From Talinum fruticosum (taxonomy: Eukaryota > Streptophyta > Magnoliopsida > Caryophyllales > Talinaceae): DNA of 64,000 nucleotides. The notes beneath the pieces are model-generated. The model did not search any database and was not told where the DNA came from. It worked only from the letters and a program-made list of their open reading frames with translations. The position numbers and the translations under genes were made by a program. The stretch spans positions 4,836,001 to 4,900,000 of the forward strand of contig JAITYX010000010.1 in NCBI GenBank assembly GCA_021018815.1, in the 5' to 3' direction. The first letter of the stretch is position 1. Every line of letters begins with the position of its first letter. Shown piece by piece: positions 43,887 through 54,493 of the stretch.

Positions 43887-45600
43887 GATTAAAGACATTC
43901 CATACTTAAGATAGAAACTAATTAGTTCAAAAAGTTAAGTTTTCATTAGGAGTTGATTAGAGCATGACAAATACCGATAAATATTTAACAGACATGACTC
44001 GGATCATATATAACTCAAAACATGCTTCTTGAAATAATCAGAGTATACTTGTGAAAAAATATATCGAGTAAGTATGAAGTCTACTCGAAACGAGATATGC
44101 TCGAAATAAGTAAGTTTCATTACTTAGTAGAAGCAATTTGTATAGAAACTTTAACGGACTAAGAAATGAACAAACACGAAATAACTAAGGGAAAAAAGAA
44201 ACTCCCCTAAACCAAATGTATATATTTTTCTATCTTTTCTCTCCCCTATGCATTTCAAAGCATAAATAAAAAAAAGGAGGAAAGAACAACTAAGTACAAC
44301 AGATGTTGGAAAAATGTAAAAAAAAACTTTTCAAATCAAGAGGGAGGAATAGTCCGGGAGATTTGAAAGAGCGAGGATTGCGCCTACGCCCGTATCCTTC
44401 GAGTAGAAACAGTTAGGCGAGGTGGCAACAATAGTGGTAGATTTAGCAATGGGATGACCCTTCTGCGAGTCATTGGTAGATTTTCCTCGGCTTCTTCCTC
44501 TTCCTTAGCAAAGCTGTTGTGGGTCGAGATTCCGAGGCAGGGGCCTTAGACCGACCTACATCACCAGCCTCTTCCGAGGCACTCCGAGTGTGATCATAAG
44601 AGATTAGCTCGGGTTCTTTGTTGCCCTTGTCCTCGGGTGGAACTCGCTTCTTCCTCCTTTTGTCCTTCTCCTTCAGCCTTCTCCTTGAGCCTCACTTTGT
44701 CCTTCTTCGTAACTTCTTCGACTCACACTCGGAAGAACCGGAGGACTTTGAGGATTGTGCTTCTTTAGATTCCGAGTCCTTTACTACCTTGGACCTTCTC
44801 TCTTGGAGGTGGCGGATCCGATCATTTTGATGCTTGATCACCTCCTTCGGTTCAGTAATCAAGGTCCGACTCTGCCGTATCTAAGTCCGAGCCCGACTTT
44901 GTATCTCGGTCGAATTGGTACAAAAGCCTGGAAGGCTCCTAGAGTTGTTTGCAACTCTTTAGCCGGAGCGACAAGTTGATTGGCCACCTTCTGAAGAACT
45001 TCAATAGAAGGAGCAGGCAGAGAAGTGGATGGTCCACTAGTGAGAAGTGGAACCTTAGGACCGATCTAAGTCTAAGGTGGAGGAAGAGGAGGTGATAACT
45101 CGGAGAACCGAACCCGGACACCAGGTTGGAAGTCCCGATATCCAAGGTTAATGATTTCATCTCCGCCAAAACAAATGGCAGGTTCTAAGCACTTGTTTGG
45201 GTTAGAAGGAATGTCGACCTCAAACCGACCGAAACGGCTTGTTCTTTTGACTAATCGCATGACGAAAGAGAGAGAGAGAGAGAGAGAGAGAAGAAAGGAT
45301 TTTCAAAAATATTTCTGAGATTCTCCATTTATCTAGAGATGATCCCAGAATTTTTATGTCCATTTTGCTAATAATCCGAGTCCGACTTAGTAAAGTGTCT
45401 AAGTGACTCAAAAATTCATAACTCATAGCTCAGTCTCATTCTATGTCAACTCATCCATTAGTTACTCACAAACAAGCATATAACAATCAACCATAGTAGA
45501 ATAACTCATGCAATAACTCAAATAATCATCCATTTAACATGCCAAGCTCATTCATAATAAAGCAAAACCGATCGTCACTCGGAGGCTTAGTCAAAATATC
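43887..45600 (-). pseudogene. Env-like/accessory ORF region, N-terminally deleted (SIRE-D)
   Basis: The recognisable part begins near 45260 with RFEVDIPSNPNKCLEPAICF and GGDEIINLGYRDFQPGV, matching the middle of the SIRE-C ORF (33790-33870). The upstream domain seen at 33254-33610 of SIRE-C is missing, so the front of the ORF was lost. Acidic/basic low-complexity stretches follow (44470-44830). A (GA)n microsatellite sits at 45267-45292 just upstream of the remnant. 45300-45600 shows no gene; 43887-44330 is AT-rich 3' UTR. Confidence 0.6.
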
Positions 45601-45609
45601 AGCTAATTA

Positions 45610-46050
45610 AAATTTTTAAAAATAAACTCAAGTTCAATATCACCTTTCTCAGAATGGTCTCTTAGAAAATGATAGCCGACCTCAATGTGTTTTGTCTTTG
45701 AGTGTTGTACTTGGATTCTTGGTAATGCTGATTGCACTTTGGTTGTCACACATGATTGGGATTGATGTGAATGACAGTCCAAGATCCTTCAAGGGTTGCT
45801 TGATCTAAAGAATCTGAGCATAGCAAGCTCCGGATGCAATATACTTAGTCTTAGTAGTTGATAGAGCAGCTGAGTTTTTCTTCTTTGAATGATAGGAGAA
45901 ATTGGCATGCTCCTGATGTGCTCTTTCTATTAACTTTGTATCCATCATAGTCAGCATCCGAGTATCTAGTGAGGGTCGGATCTAAGTCCTTTGAATACCG
46001 GAGACCAAGCCTTTGAGTCCTTGCAAGATATCTAAAAATTCTCTTCACCG
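45610..46050 (-). pseudogene. Copia RNase H (SIRE-D)
   Basis: KRIFRYLARTQRLGLRYSKD and YSDADYDGYKVNRKSTSGAC (45900-46048), then after a shift a SKSAALSTTKTKYIASGACY-like region (45800-45870), the CDNQSAISITKN-like part (about 45720) and the GDIELEFI region (about 45640). Stops near 45790 and elsewhere. Confidence 0.87.
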
Positions 46051-46086
46051 TAGTGAGATGTGATTACTTAGGATTAGATTGAAATC

Positions 46087-46900
46087 TTACACAAAGGACT
46101 CGCTAGATGTGAGATAAATTAGAGATCCAATAATACCTCTGTGGAGTTTCTGATCTAGATCTTTACCTTTCTCATCCGAGTCTAGTTTTGTCCTTCTACT
46201 CATAGGTGTTGCTACATGCTTCACATGTTGTAACTTATACTTCTTTAATAACTCCTTGGTGTACTTTGATTGATGGACATAGATGCCATCCTTTTCTTGC
46301 TTGATTTGCAATCTAAGGAAGAAATTGAGTTCTCCCATCATGCTCATTTGGAACTCATGTCTCATTAACTCGAAAAACTCTTGGCATAGAGTTTCATTAG
46401 TAACTCCAAATATAATATCATCAACATAGATCTAAATGATAAGAAAATCATTCCCCTTAGTTTTTGTGAAAACAGTTTTGTCAATTTGACCTCTTTTGAA
46501 ATCATTTTCAACCTAGAAAATGTTTAGTCTTTCAAATTGATCTAAATGATAAGGAGCTTGTTTCAGACCATATAAAGCCTTTTGTAACTTGAAAACATGA
46601 TTTGGAAAATAAGAGTTTTTAAATCCAGGGGGTTGCTCAACGTAAACTTCTTCTTGAATATAACCATTAAGAAATGCACACTTAAAATCCATTTGATAAA
46701 ACTTAATGTTCATGCTAGATACAAATGCTAAGAGAATTCTAATTGCCTCAATCCTAGCAAATAGGTGCAAAGGTTTCCCCACAATCAATTCCCTCTTCGG
46801 ATTATACCCCGAGCAACTAATCTGGCCTTATTTCTTACTACCAGATCTCCCTCATCCAGTTTGTTCTTGAAAACCCATTTGGTGCCTATTACTGGGTTTT
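46087..46900 (-). pseudogene. Copia reverse transcriptase (SIRE-D)
   Basis: GTKWVFKNKLDE-like text (46850-46890), the IVGKPLHLFARIEAIRILLA block (46740-46788), CAFLNGYIQEEVYVEQPPGF (46620-46690) and KLQKALYGLKQAP (46560-46600). The catalytic IYVDD (46417-46428) is intact but follows an in-frame stop. RHEFQMSMMGELNFFLRLQI and LLKKYKLQHVKHVATPMS (46190-46365) close it. Broken but only lightly decayed. Confidence 0.9.
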
Positions 46901-47182
46901 TCTTGCACGATCTCTACCTATTTAGGTTCAAGTAAGGCTTCTAGTGCATTTTTGGTTCGAGTTAATGATATGAATGCTGAAAATACACACAGATTTTGCA
47001 AAGAAGAATGAGTTCTTACCCCACTGTTGATGCCAAAAAGTATGTTCTCGGGTGGGTGACTGGTTGCATATTTGATAGCTATACCTGTTCTCTGGTTTAC
47101 CAAGTCTGTTGTTGAATGGGCCAATCTTCGATTGGTTCCTCTTGCTCGAACTTCGCATTGGCTTGTTCTTTTGAGCTTGTTC

Positions 47183-48080
47183 TTAAACTTCCTCATTCCG
47201 AGTCACTTCATTCCGAGTTACCTTAGTTCTTTTGTTTTGACTCATTCTGAGCTCAACTTTAGCAATATCATCTTCATCTCTGTTAAGCTTGAGATCGGAG
47301 AAGGTGGATTCACTTATCCTGTCAAGGTCAATCTCATCAAAGACAACGTGGATGCTTTCTTCCACTTTGTTAGTTCTTTTGTTAAAAACTCTATAAGCTT
47401 TACAATGAGATGAGTAACCCATAAATATACCTTCATCTGACCTTGCACCAAACCTAGTCGGATGTTCTTTACCATTGTTATACACATAGCATTTACATCC
47501 GAATGGTTTGAAGTAGGAGATGTTGGCCTTCTTTCCCTTGTACAGCTCATAGGGTGTCTTCTTGAGAATGGGTCCGATGAGGCATCTATTGAGTGTATTT
47601 TTAATCATCATTGTCCTTCCTATTTCTTCAAGAGTTATGTTCTTTTTCTCCATTACTCCATTCTGTTGAGGGGTTCTTGGTGCTGAGAAGTTGTGGGAGA
47701 TGTCATTCTTGTCACAAAAGTCTACAAATTCCGAGTAATCGAACTCCCTTCCATGGTCAATTTGAATTCTTCTTATCTGAATCTCATACTCCACTTGTAT
47801 TTTCCTACAGATCTTAGTGAACTCTTTTAAAGGCTTCATTCTTGTTCTTCATAAAACATACCCAGGTAAATCGTGAATAATCATCAACAATAACTAGTAA
47901 ATATGACTTGCTTTCCTTTTGTGCATGCTTCATAGATTTTATCTTTCTTAAATACACAACTAGGTAAACCCCTAACTAATCCATGAGATGCAAGTTTCTT
48001 GATGGTATTCATGCAAATATGACCTAGTCTACGATGCCATGTCCATGAATTGTCATTCAAAGATGCTTTTAACATGATAA
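47183..48080 (-). pseudogene. Copia integrase with internal deletion (SIRE-D)
   Basis: The zinc-binding part is SWTWHRRLGHICMNTIKKLA and KDKIYEACTKGKQ (47900-48060). Immediately after GKQ the sequence jumps to text equivalent to SYLLVIVDDYSRFTW (about 47840-47900). The segment that holds the first catalytic Asp (DLCVE in SIRE-A) is gone, about 0.1 kb. The rest is a long clean frame (47183-47839): IDHGREFDYSEF, ISHNFSAPRTPQQNGVMEKK, KTPYELYKGKKANISYFKPF and GYSSHCKAYRVFNKRT. Without the first Asp the enzyme cannot work. Confidence 0.92.
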
Positions 48081-48099
48081 ATTTTTACTAGATTCTGAG

Positions 48100-48460
48100 A
48101 AAGGAATGGTATAGGTGTTACCCGACCTCATACCTAAGTGCTTTGTCTCTTTGGTAACTACATCATAAATGAAGCAGTTGATCTCGAATGAATCTTATGT
48201 CTTGCCTTTTGTCATATAATTGAGATATGCTCGGAAGGTTGTACTTAAGCCCTTTGACAAGGTAAACTGGGTTGACTGAGTTGTCTCCTTAACCAATCTT
48301 GCCAATCACAATTATCTTGCCTTTGCTATTGTCGCCAAATGTGACTTTCCTCCCTTCATATGTTCTAGCTCACACAAGAGTCTTGAGTTTCTAGACATAT
48401 GGCGTGAGCACCCACTATTTAAGTACCAGTGACCCTTTCGTTTCTCAGCCACCTGCCACA
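48100..48460 (-). pseudogene. Copia aspartic protease region (SIRE-D)
   Basis: YLNSGCSRHMSRNSRLLCEL is encoded around 48365-48425. The catalytic Asp of D-S-G is Asn (48411-48419). The KVTFGDNSKGKIIVIGKIG block follows. Inactive by this change alone. Confidence 0.83.
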
Positions 48461-49236
48461 CGAAACAAACTAACCCTTCTCACTTCCTCTCACAAACCCA
48501 AGAATCGTCTTTACTCGCGGTCTTTCTCCGAGGAAGAGCACTTTTAGGAACCCAGATTTGAATAATTTTGGGTTTGGTCTGATTTTGAGTCCTCCTTTTA
48601 GAAAACTGAGTCCGTGTCTCTTTTCTTTAAAAATCTTTCTTTTTGTAAACGATTGAGAAGGCTTTTTCTTCTAAACTGGTCTATGCTTAGTCCCTTTTCC
48701 ATGTGAGTGAATGGGACCATGCTCAGCCTTCTTGAATTTAACGAGTTCTAGAATCAGTTTTGAAAAGATTATTATAAGAGTTATCCTTTCCTTCAGACAT
48801 TGTAGCCAAGACCTTCTTTTCTAAATGACACACACCGAGAGCCAAGTAAAAGATCAAGGTTTTTCGACCTTGAGTGAGTTTTAAAACCAACTCTTGAGAC
48901 TCATTGAGCTTTTGTTTCATTCTGCTGATTCTCTATTTTGAGGCACTCAAACTCGGTCTCATTGTCTTGAGCACTAGTCTCGAGTACTTTTAGATTTTGT
49001 CTCAAGTTTTCTAACTCCTTTTTCAAAACAAGTACTTTCGGTAGCAAGAGACTCAAGTTGTTCTTTGAAATCGTAACAGTCGAATTGGACTTAACTTCCA
49101 AAGTAAAGATATATCTAGTAAGATCAAGTTTAGAAAACTTAAGGAAGTAGTTAATTACCTCCTAAGGATCTGTCTTATCGAGCATCCGAACCATCACTAT
49201 GTGACTCGGATCCGGGTTCTAAGTCCGTCGGTGCCA
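48461..49236 (-). other. Gag coiled-coil extension and linker (SIRE-D)
   Basis: Minus-strand frames 48738-48920 and 48901-49101 (TISKNNLSLLLPKVLVLKKE, LENLRQNLKVLETSAQDNET) give a coiled-coil-like stretch as in SIRE-A and B. A basic linker with the WVPKSALPR-like block follows next to the protease. Broken by stops. Confidence 0.6.
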
Positions 49237-50268
49237 TTAGACACTTTGAGTCATCGGAATCATCATCTTCGGAGGAGTCATCATTGCTCTAAGTAGCCAC
49301 CATAACCTTTTTCTTCTTTCTGTCCTTTCTCTTTGGACATCCTTAACTATGTGCTCCTTGTTGCTACACTCAAAACAGATCGAGTTCTTAGTTAAAGACA
49401 ATTTACAAAGGGATGAGTATGTACCTTTATTATCTCTCTTGTAGAACTCCTCCTTTGGCCTCTTTTGCCACCTTTTGTACTTCATCATCTTTTTCAAGCC
49501 TCGAGCAATGAGTGCCATGGGATCCTCTTCGAATTTAAGGAGCTCATACTTTGTCGTCTGTTTTCTAAGGCCTTGAGTGCAATGTTCTTTTTGGTGTTGA
49601 CCTCGGCATCCTCTTCTTCTAGGTTCAGCTCATGAGTGAGTCGCTTCCTAATGAGCTCATCTAGCTTCAATTAAGAGAGATTTTGAGCTTCTTCGATTGC
49701 TGTCACCTTGGGACCCCATTCGTTCTTTGGTAGACTTCTCATAATTTTTCTGAAAATTTCTTCATGAGAGATCTTTCTACCCAGAGATTTGAGATTGTTA
49801 GTAATCTCGGTGAACCGGACATACATCCGAGTGATGTTCTCCTCGAGCTCTATTCCGAACGAGCTTATACTTGTTAAGGTATTGGCTTATCTTTGCCTGC
49901 TTCACTTGGCTAGTTCCTTCATAGGTGTTGACCAATGTATCCCACACCTCTTTGGTTGTGTCTCAGCTGACACTCTATTGTATTTTTACGAGTTGATAGC
50001 GCACATCGAGTGTTCATGGCTTTGAAGTTCTTCCTGAACTTTTCATTCACTTTAATAGTGTACTCGACTTCTCTTTCGGCACAACTCTTGCTCCTTCTAT
50101 CTTTGTAAGAATATAGTTTCGATGCTTGATGATGTTTCGGACATCCTCATCACGATCTGGAGGAAGCATTCCATCATCTTCTTCCAAGTGTGCAAAGTTT
50201 GATCCCTTGAACTTGGGTGGTCCGGTGGATGATCTTCCTTCATCGAACTCTCCATTGTTCTAAGCCAT
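49237..50268 (-). pseudogene. Copia Gag (SIRE-D)
   Basis: Start codon at 50266-50268 (MA*NNGEFDEG: the third codon is a stop, where SIRE-A has Arg). Then PPKFKGSNFAHLEEDDGML-like shifted text, WDTLVNTYEGTSQVKQAKI (about 49895-49945), EITNNLKSLGRKISHEEIF (49750-49810) and a zinc knuckle CFECSNKEH (49350-49380) whose last Cys is lost by a one-base shift (VKDVQRER). Confidence 0.88.
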
Positions 50269-50313
50269 CAAATCTTTAGAGCTTTGGATTGTGAGATTCT
50301 CTTAAAAGGCTAA

Positions 50314-50325
50314 GCTCGATACCCA
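50314..50325 (-). promoter_or_regulatory. Primer binding site (SIRE-D)
   Basis: Minus-strand TGGGTATCGAGC directly inside the 5' LTR end; a variant of the Met-tRNA type PBS also seen in SIRE-B. Confidence 0.82.
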
Positions 50326-50326
50326 T

Positions 50327-51744
50327 TGAAGGTTTCCTCTTGGAGAGATTAAATCACCTTAAAAGGGGGTGAATAGGGTGATGGAAGATTTTTCTTAAAT
50401 TATAAACTGTTTTGCATAAAGCCGACTTAGAAACATATTCGAGTCTAGACTGGACTAAGAAAGTGACAGATATAAAGAAGTACATGGAAACCCTCCTGAG
50501 GAAGAAAACCACGAACAGTGCTAGTTCAAACACCAAGTCAAATCAACTAATTGAATCCACAATTACAAGGACTGATTCTTTACATAATTGCTCCCTTAGA
50601 CAATTCCCTTACAAGTTTTCCTAGACTCGAAGTTCCCTTATCCGATCCGGTACTTTCTAACTAAGATAATCTTTACAATTAGGGACAACTGAGCTAAGTT
50701 AACCCTTACAGCTCGGTCAAGGGACTTAGAAGAAAGTAAAAAGAGTAGAACTGATTACAAGACTTTCTTTACAACTAAGAAAGTAAGAAAATACAGATTT
50801 GGAGTTATAACTCGAAGATTGGGTAAGAATGCACTAAGTAAGTGTTAAGAAATGAGTTCAGCATTCTTCAAGGCTTGTGGAATGGCTTCTATTTATACAT
50901 GGTAGGGCGGATTAGCTATTGAGACTTCTTCTAGACTGGTGAGCTTCAATAGCCATTGTAACGGCTAGTCCGAGTCACTCGAAAAGGATCTGTTGAGATA
51001 TGAACATTGTGTGGTGGTCACTGGCTCAAAAGGTGGTCCAACCCTCTAGTTGTGATTGAAATCTAGGGTGTAAATAATCGTTGGACAAAAAGTGAAGTTT
51101 ACCGAATTTGGAAACAAATAACTCGACACGGTGTCTATGTCATGTCTAGAAATGGTCGATTTACGTCTGCTGGTGTTTAACGGCTAAAAACCGGCAGCTT
51201 TTGCTTTTTAAAAATATACTAGGCTTGTTTAATCAACCTACAAAAGCAAATCAAAGTGGTACTCAAAGTATAAAAATACTTTGGTCCAAGATTAGTTAAA
51301 GATAATAATTAATTCAAAGTAATTAAGCACTTAATTATCTTCGACCTAAAAGAATGGAATTTTATAAGTCTAATATACATTAGGTTTAAATTCCATCTTT
51401 AGTCAATCCTTAAAATGATCAAGTTAGAAAGAATAAAACATCATAGTGCATAAACTTGATCAAGTAAATAATTCTCAATAAACCGACCTCGAAAGTGGAA
51501 TTAATGCGATAATTCATTTTCACTTAAAACATCAAGTCGGTGCTCGGAATAAAAGTGTTTGAGAAATTATTTACTCTTGCCATTGTTCCGAGTTGTGTCC
51601 GAGTGGGTCGAAACACAGCTTATGCTTGACGAATGGTTTCGAGTGGGTCGAAATTAATGAAAACTTAGATATGAGTTTCTTAAACGCTTAGAATGACTTA
51701 GAACCAAAACTATAGAGAGATAGAAAGTTATTCCTGAGTCTTCA
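50327..51744 (-). repeat. 5' LTR of SIRE-D
   Basis: 1,418 bp, minus strand TGAAGACTC at 51744 to CTTCA at 50327. TATA box (minus) at 50890-50897. Pairs with 42449-43873. Confidence 0.95.
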
Positions 51745-51782
51745 CTCGTGCACCATGGTACTTACAGAATTTTCCGGATGGA
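51745..51782 (-). pseudogene. Gag zinc-knuckle region, part 2 (Tat-2 stub)
   Basis: 38 bases between SIRE-D and Tat-3. The minus strand encodes HPEKFCKYHGAR, which continues in frame into GHDTEQCW at 42443 once SIRE-D and one CTCGT copy are removed. It proves that Tat-2 extended to the right before Tat-3 inserted. Confidence 0.8.
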
Positions 51783-53715
51783 TGAACCACGGCCCACCCC
51801 CGTAGAGGGATCGAACAAGTTTCCCCAAGAATGTCGGGATTTTTATTTTTGAAGATTCATTTGAAAGTTTATTTAAAACGGGGATGTGCCTCTTATTGAG
51901 ATTTCTAATTTTTAGTAATTCAATTAAAGCGGTTTGAGCAAAAAATAGTGATTGATAGTTTTATTAATCTTTTATTTTAGAAATGAATTTTAGAAGCCTT
52001 GGGATATTATTGCATAATTTAGGAAAATTGTAAAAACACATAAATTAAATTCTGCCGCAACGCTTTCGGGTCAAAAAGGTGTGATAACACCGGTTTGACC
52101 GAGAGTCTTACTTGGTGACCAGTAGACGCCGGCAAGAGCTAACACCGTCCGTTCACCGGCACCGGCCATGGGCCATGACCGAAGGGTCAGTCTCTTTCCA
52201 TGGCCTTGGCTGTTAGAAAATAAATTTGTTTTTTGCCGTTTAAATTATAAATACCAAGATGCACTTTAGGAGAAATAAAAATGAAAAAGGGAGAGTCACC
52301 TAGGTTAGTTTTAGAAATAAAAACTAACAAAAATAAAAGAATTACTCTTCCAATCTTTGTATGGGAAAATTAAGCTTAAAAGAGGTTTAAAAATGACTCT
52401 ATCAATATAGAACCAAGAATCTAAAGTTTAGGGAGAAGGTACGAAATGTAGGGATAAGCCCTTCCATTTTGCCCGTCAACAGACGACCTCTACTAATTCA
52501 AATTATGAATTTAAATAAGACATTTTCAATCAAGCACACATCATATGAATACGAAAATTAAATCAACTAAAGCATGCGAAGAAAGCAATAAAGTAGTTAA
52601 GAAAGCAATAAAGTAAGCGAAAAAAGAAAGAGATAAAAATAAAATTACAATGGGCGGGGAGGAACTAAAAGTGATTACATTTTGATCCACCATACGGAAA
52701 ACGGTAAAAAGGCATAAATTAAATAAACCTTAATCAGAATTGAAAGTGAATTGAGCACCCTCGGGTTGTCCTACCTGCCGATCTTGAATCACGAACCAGA
52801 TCCGGAAGTGTGACGGTGGATAACAAGACCGAAGTAGGCTATTTGTGGAATTTGTGGAGGTAAGTAGTGTAAGAGAATAATGAGAGTACTTGGCGAGTAA
52901 TGGTTAGCTGAAAATGAGCCCAAAGATCAAAACACCGATTAGCATTTAGTAGCTCTTAGACTATGTTCAAGCAGTATGTAGCCAAGATTTAGCAAAAGGG
53001 GTTTATTAGCCGAGAGTGGAGCAGCCTTAAAGGTCAAAATGAAGCTTCATTCAGCAGAAAAAATGAGGAATAAACTCCTTTATTTATAAGCTCGAGGCAA
53101 GGTCATAAAATGACCTAAAAGTAAATATACAGCCGTTAAAAACAACTAAAACTAACCTCGCCATAATCCGGAAAAGTCGTGTAACCCATGAAGGGTGCGG
53201 AGAAGCGTGGTGGCGACCTCCAAATGACGTCGCTTATAAAGCTGTCCTTCGTGTCTCAGCCGGTCTCCGGAGCAAATGCGGCGCTTTGGTGTGAAGAGCC
53301 ATGAAGTGCGGCGCCGGCCTCAAATGGCGTCATTTGGTGAACTTAACTTTCGTGGCTCGGTTGGGCGCTTGGAACAAACATTTTGAGTTTCATGTAATGT
53401 TGGGACACTAAGGGTAAAACGCTACGTTTAATGAGCAGTGGAACTTGAAGCGCACGCTGGCCATTCCTTGACTAGGAGCGTTGACTCGGGATTGGTTTCA
53501 TCTGAAAGAAAATGGGTTTTTAGGCCGACCTAAACAAAAAGGTTTATTTTTGTGGTGCTAATAGGTTTTTATGGTTTACTAGCTTTTGTCATGCCAATCG
53601 AGACTCCGACAGACGATCCTAGCTCACAAACGGGACGAGGATTTCATCATCGAGTAGACAAAATAAAAATAGTAGAAATAAAGGAGATAAGAGTGACACG
53701 TTTTTCGTGTCTACG
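51783..53715 (-). repeat. 3' LTR of Tat-3
   Basis: 1.93 kb. Minus strand starts CGTAGACACG at 53715 (TG changed to CG) and ends GGTTCA at 51783. TATA box (minus, TATAAATA) at 53081-53088. It aligns to the Tat-1 and Tat-2 LTRs. A degenerate purine-rich tract (AAAGTAAGGG on the minus strand, near 53722-53731) precedes it. Within the LTR, 53160-53520 is GC-richer but shows no gene. Confidence 0.85.
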
Positions 53716-54351
53716 GTTAGCCCTTACTTTGACTGAGTCCGAAAGACAAATGGTCAATATAGACACTAAAGGATACTTATCTCGATCTTAGGGCATTGCT
53801 TTAGAGATTTTAAGTGTCTAGAATCGGTTACATTATTGAACCCGAACTCTAAAACAAGGGCCTCGACTTGATCGTGATTTGTGTGTTCTAAAGTTCAATA
53901 AAACAATCCTGAGCTTGGCTTGATCAAAGTCTTGAAGCTCGGTAATTTTTGCTGAAGCTTGATCATCTTTTGATCTAAAGCTTAACTTAGTAATTATGTC
54001 GTACTAGGATATTCATTAATGGATAATCATATTCACGAAAGTTTAGTATTTTTACCTTAATAATTCGATCGAAAACAAACTAAAGATTGAATTTGATAAA
54101 GTTAAAGTAGTGGGCTTCGAAGATCCACTTGCATGCATAATGCTCCAAAAGACAACCAGCCACGCCCGATGGGACTCCATCCACTAGCCCCGACCTACAC
54201 TTGCAAGGCCGCCATCGAGCCGGCTCGATCAAGCCTTGTGGCTGGTGCCGGCTAAGATTTATCTTGACGCATGCACCTTGTCCCCATTGTTGGTCTCCTT
54301 TTGCGTTTTGAACTTTGTCTCATGCTCTTGTCAAGGTGGCCAAATTTTGCC

Positions 54352-54358
54352 TATAAAA
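54352..54358 (+). promoter_or_regulatory. TATA box of the antisense PMD gene (Tat-3)
   Basis: TATAAAA in the context tgcctataaaagggagc. It is followed by a CT-rich leader (54385-54430) and ATG 54494, about 140 bases downstream. Spacing and context are those of a normal plant core promoter, on the strand opposite to pol. 53716-54351 holds no gene. Confidence 0.7.
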
Positions 54359-54493
54359 GGGAGCTTGGTGTGTCCATTTTGTACCTCACTTGCTCCTCTC
54401 TTTTCTTCTTCTTGCTTGCTCTAACCTTGTTCTAGCTTGCTCACATTTTTTCTTGAGAAAACTAGCTTGGTTTTCTTGGAAAATTTCTTCAAA

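Larger units (their letters stand above)
42449..51744 (-). mobile_element. SIRE-D: complete-length Sirevirus-type retrotransposon
   Basis: 9,296 bp on the minus strand: 5' LTR 50327-51744, PBS, gag, protease, integrase, RT, RNase H, env-like region, PPT, 3' LTR 42449-43873. It is flanked by an exact 5-bp target duplication CTCGT (42444-42448 and 51745-51749). Removal restores the Tat-2 gag reading frame. The two LTRs are more alike than those of SIRE-B, so this is the younger insertion. It is structurally whole but coding-defective (integrase deletion, protease change, stops). Confidence 0.96.
34730..51782 (-). mobile_element. Tat-2: Ty3/gypsy Tat/Retand-type retrotransposon, opened by SIRE-D
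   Basis: Minus-strand element. From right to left: gag zinc-knuckle stub (51745-51782 joined to 42443), protease, damaged RT, RNase H, a second RNase H, integrase, an antisense accessory ORF (36010-37113, plus strand) and a 3' LTR (34730-36005). The gypsy order RT-RNase H-integrase plus the second RNase H and antisense accessory ORF fit the Tat lineage. It sits at the end of SIRE-C and holds SIRE-D (42449-51744). Its 5' part is cut off by Tat-3 at 51783. Confidence 0.88.

Noticed and set aside
45267..45292. (GA)n run as a regulatory GAGA element
   Set aside because: A simple microsatellite next to the env-like remnant; similar CT-rich runs occur at the same place in the other copies, with no further evidence of regulation.
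51745..53715. Considered whether the Tat-3 LTR could be the other LTR of Tat-2
   Set aside because: The 38-base gag stub at 51745-51782 shows that Tat-2 was still in gag here, and the LTR is followed by accessory genes and pol of a second element in the same orientation.
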